This document shows, one piece after another, positions 6,272 through 7,433 of a stretch of DNA of 7,433 nucleotides. Source of the stretch: RBC101 sp052387735 (GTDB lineage: Bacteria > Gemmatimonadota > Gemmatimonadetes > Gemmatimonadales > Gemmatimonadaceae); NCBI GenBank assembly GCA_052387735.1, contig JBQTIW010000119.1:1-7433 (forward strand). Reading direction: 5' to 3'. The position numbers were made by a program, and so were the translations under genes. Under the pieces are notes generated by a model that saw only the letters and a program-made list of their open reading frames with translations, made no database searches and was not told the origin of the DNA. How positions within the stretch are numbered: the first letter of the stretch is position 1; each line of letters begins with the position of its first letter.

Positions 6272-6276
6272 AGGAG
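6272..6276 (+). promoter_or_regulatory. Shine-Dalgarno for the unrecognised 3' gene
   Basis: AGGAG lies 10 nt upstream of ATG 6287, in the 53-nt spacer after pcm. A second ATG at 6296 is in the same frame but further away. The spacer shows only a 4-bp GGCG/CGCC stem (around 6239-6253) and no terminator, so read-through from pcm is plausible. Confidence 0.5.
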
Positions 6277-6286
6277 TGGTTCCCAC

Positions 6287-7433
6287 ATGGCATCGATGTT
6301 CAGCGGGTCCTCCGGCGACGCGCGACGGCCCCTTGGTCCCCGGCCGTTCTCAGGGCGGGAAAACTCTGGCAAGGCGCCCGTGTTGCGCCCGTTGGCGGCC
6401 ACGCGTCGACCAACCATCGCCCCCTTTGCGGTGACCCATGAACCCGCTACCGCGCTCGAATCGGCACCGCTCGCCATTGCTCCGATTGAGGAGGCGTCAG
6501 CCCCTGCCGTCAACGCGTCGACCGATGGGCTGCAGCCGCCCGCCGCGCCGACCGTCGAGCACGAACCCATCGCTGAGCACACGACCGACGCACAGAGCTG
6601 GGTGACAAACGCGACACCGTCATTGGAGTCCGCCAGCGACGCCTCATCCACCGGAGTGTCCGGCGAAGAGCCCCTCGCGTCTGCATTGCGAGTCGATGAC
6701 TTACGCTCTCTTTCGTTTGAGTGGGAACCAGGTCCGGCCGCGACGGAGGGCGTGGTGCTGCCGGAAGGAGACGAGTTCGACGAGGGGTCGCTTCCGACAT
6801 CGCAATCCGCAGCGTCTGCGCACGTCGCACCCTCAGATGTTGCAGAGGTCTGCACGCCGCCAGCCGAGCGGGACTGCCTGACGCAGGATGCTGGTTTCGG
6901 GCTCGAATCCGCACCGTTCGAAGCAGAGTCCGGCGACGCTCGGGAAGACGAGGAGGGGCTCGACGTGGGGAGCGAACCCATCGCCAACGAGCACGCGTCA
7001 CTGTGGCCGGGTCCGACGCAAGACGAGATCGCGCCATCGGTACCGGGGACCATCGACACGTTCCACGTCGCACCTGAGCCCACTCTCGCGGCCGATCTGC
7101 CCGTGGAGGACTTCCTGCCCTCCTCGGAGAGCGAACCGGTGGTGGAGGAGCTGTCCCTCGACGCCGCGATGCGGGATGATGACGCTCGGCCGGCGTTCAT
7201 GCCAACGCGTGAGATGACGCCTGACGAGTTCCGGTGGCAGGAGGAAGGTGAACCGGCGGATGTGACACGAATCGCGCCCGAGGCTGCCGTCGTAGCGCAA
7301 AGGGAGGCCTCGGCAATGCCGATCGACAATGCCGCGGATCTCGAGCTGCTGGTGAACGAGACTCAGGGAGCCGAGCGCGCGGTGGAGGTGCTGGAGGCGG
7401 TAGCGCGCATGGTTCGGGCACGCGAGATTGTCG
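6287..7433 (+). CDS. Unrecognised acidic, Pro/Ala/Glu/Ser-rich protein (3' end outside window)
   Basis: The frame from ATG 6287 runs open for 382 codons to the window edge with no stop. I do not recognise the protein. Residues 1-44 are basic and Arg-rich (RRPLGPRPF, LRPLAATRRP). Residues 45 to about 340 are acidic and rich in Pro, Ala, Glu and Ser, with scattered Trp (105, 146, 240, 317), and are probably disordered. From about 345 (PIDNAADLELLVNE, then AERAVEVLEAVARMVRAREI) the sequence becomes helical and may open a folded domain beyond the edge. There is no signal peptide, membrane segment or catalytic motif. Support for this strand: AGGAG 10 nt upstream, the same orientation as seven genes, and a start just after pcm. 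A 406-codon minus-strand frame (7329-6109) shares its wobble positions, but it runs into pcm and looks like a shadow. A scaffold, polar or regulatory protein with a disordered linker is possible, but that is a guess. Confidence 0.75.
   Translation, partial: MASMFSGSSGDARRPLGPRPFSGRENSGKAPVLRPLAATRRPTIAPFAVTHEPATALESAPLAIAPIEEASAPAVNASTDGLQPPAAPTVEHEPIAEHTTDAQSWVTNATPSLESASDASSTGVSGEEPLASALRVDDLRSLSFEWEPGPAATEGVVLPEGDEFDEGSLPTSQSAASAHVAPSDVAEVCTPPAERDCLTQDAGFGLESAPFEAESGDAREDEEGLDVGSEPIANEHASLWPGPTQDEIAPSVPGTIDTFHVAPEPTLAADLPVEDFLPSSESEPVVEELSLDAAMRDDDARPAFMPTREMTPDEFRWQEEGEPADVTRIAPEAAVVAQREASAMPIDNAADLELLVNETQGAERAVEVLEAVARMVRAREIV
6455..6993 (+). repeat. Degenerate internal duplication within the acidic protein
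   Basis: Two blocks recur in the same order. LESAP occurs at residues 57-61 and 206-210 (DNA 6455-6473 and 6902-6920, 17 of 19 bases equal). EPIA followed by EH occurs at 93-98 and 230-236; the 12 bases CGAACCCATCGC are identical at 6562-6573 and 6973-6984. Offsets are 149 and 137 residues, so the copies have diverged by indels. A weaker third echo is ESEPVVEE at 281-288. Confidence 0.45.

Noticed and set aside
6109..7329. 406-codon minus-strand open frame opposite the 3' gene
   Set aside because: It shares wobble positions with the plus-strand frame, runs into the pcm coding region, and encodes a Ser/Gly/Ala-rich sequence without recognisable motifs. The plus frame has a Shine-Dalgarno and fits the operon direction.
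1..7433. CRISPR array, tRNA or rRNA gene, insertion sequence or attachment site
   Set aside because: No regularly spaced repeats, cloverleaf-like segment, transposase motif or terminal inverted repeats were seen on either strand.

Overview
This GC-rich window carries seven complete genes and one incomplete one, all on the plus strand and tightly packed. Gene order, base composition and protein sequences fit a Gemmatimonadota bacterium best. That placement is inference from recalled family sequences; Deltaproteobacteria or Acidobacteriota cannot be excluded without a search.

Layout. Positions 1-177 are a leader with lower GC than the genes. It holds an 8-bp inverted repeat (38-45/72-79), a weak candidate promoter overlapping it, a 33-codon minus-strand ORF with a strong Shine-Dalgarno, and a two-codon start-stop ORF just before the first gene. 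Next comes a translationally coupled run: a PDZ/radical-SAM/DUF512 protein (178-1485), der (1482-2792), plsY (2795-3418), gpsA (3415-4413) and a MerR-type regulator (4410-4802). Three junctions are ATGA overlaps and the fourth is a 2-nt gap. After a 34-nt spacer come surE (4837-5598) and pcm (5583-6233, GTG start, 16-nt overlap). After a 53-nt spacer begins a long gene for an acidic, Pro/Ala/Glu/Ser-rich protein (6287 to beyond 7433). It has no stop inside the window and I do not recognise it.

How the genes fit together. Der matures the 50S ribosomal subunit. GpsA makes sn-glycerol 3-phosphate and PlsY acylates it, the first committed steps of phospholipid synthesis. SurE (nucleotidase) and Pcm (isoaspartyl repair) are housekeeping and stress-survival enzymes often encoded side by side. 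The DUF512 protein has no settled function, but next to der/plsY/gpsA it belongs to a gene order seen in other phyla. The window thus joins two known conserved modules, DUF512-der-plsY-gpsA and merR-surE-pcm.

Most of the window is ordinary core genome and I see no defence, mobile or CRISPR system. The items most worth a second look are the unrecognised 3' gene with its degenerate internal duplication, the octamer YGTTAGGY that accounts for five of the twelve TTA/TAA trinucleotides in the window, and the structured leader.
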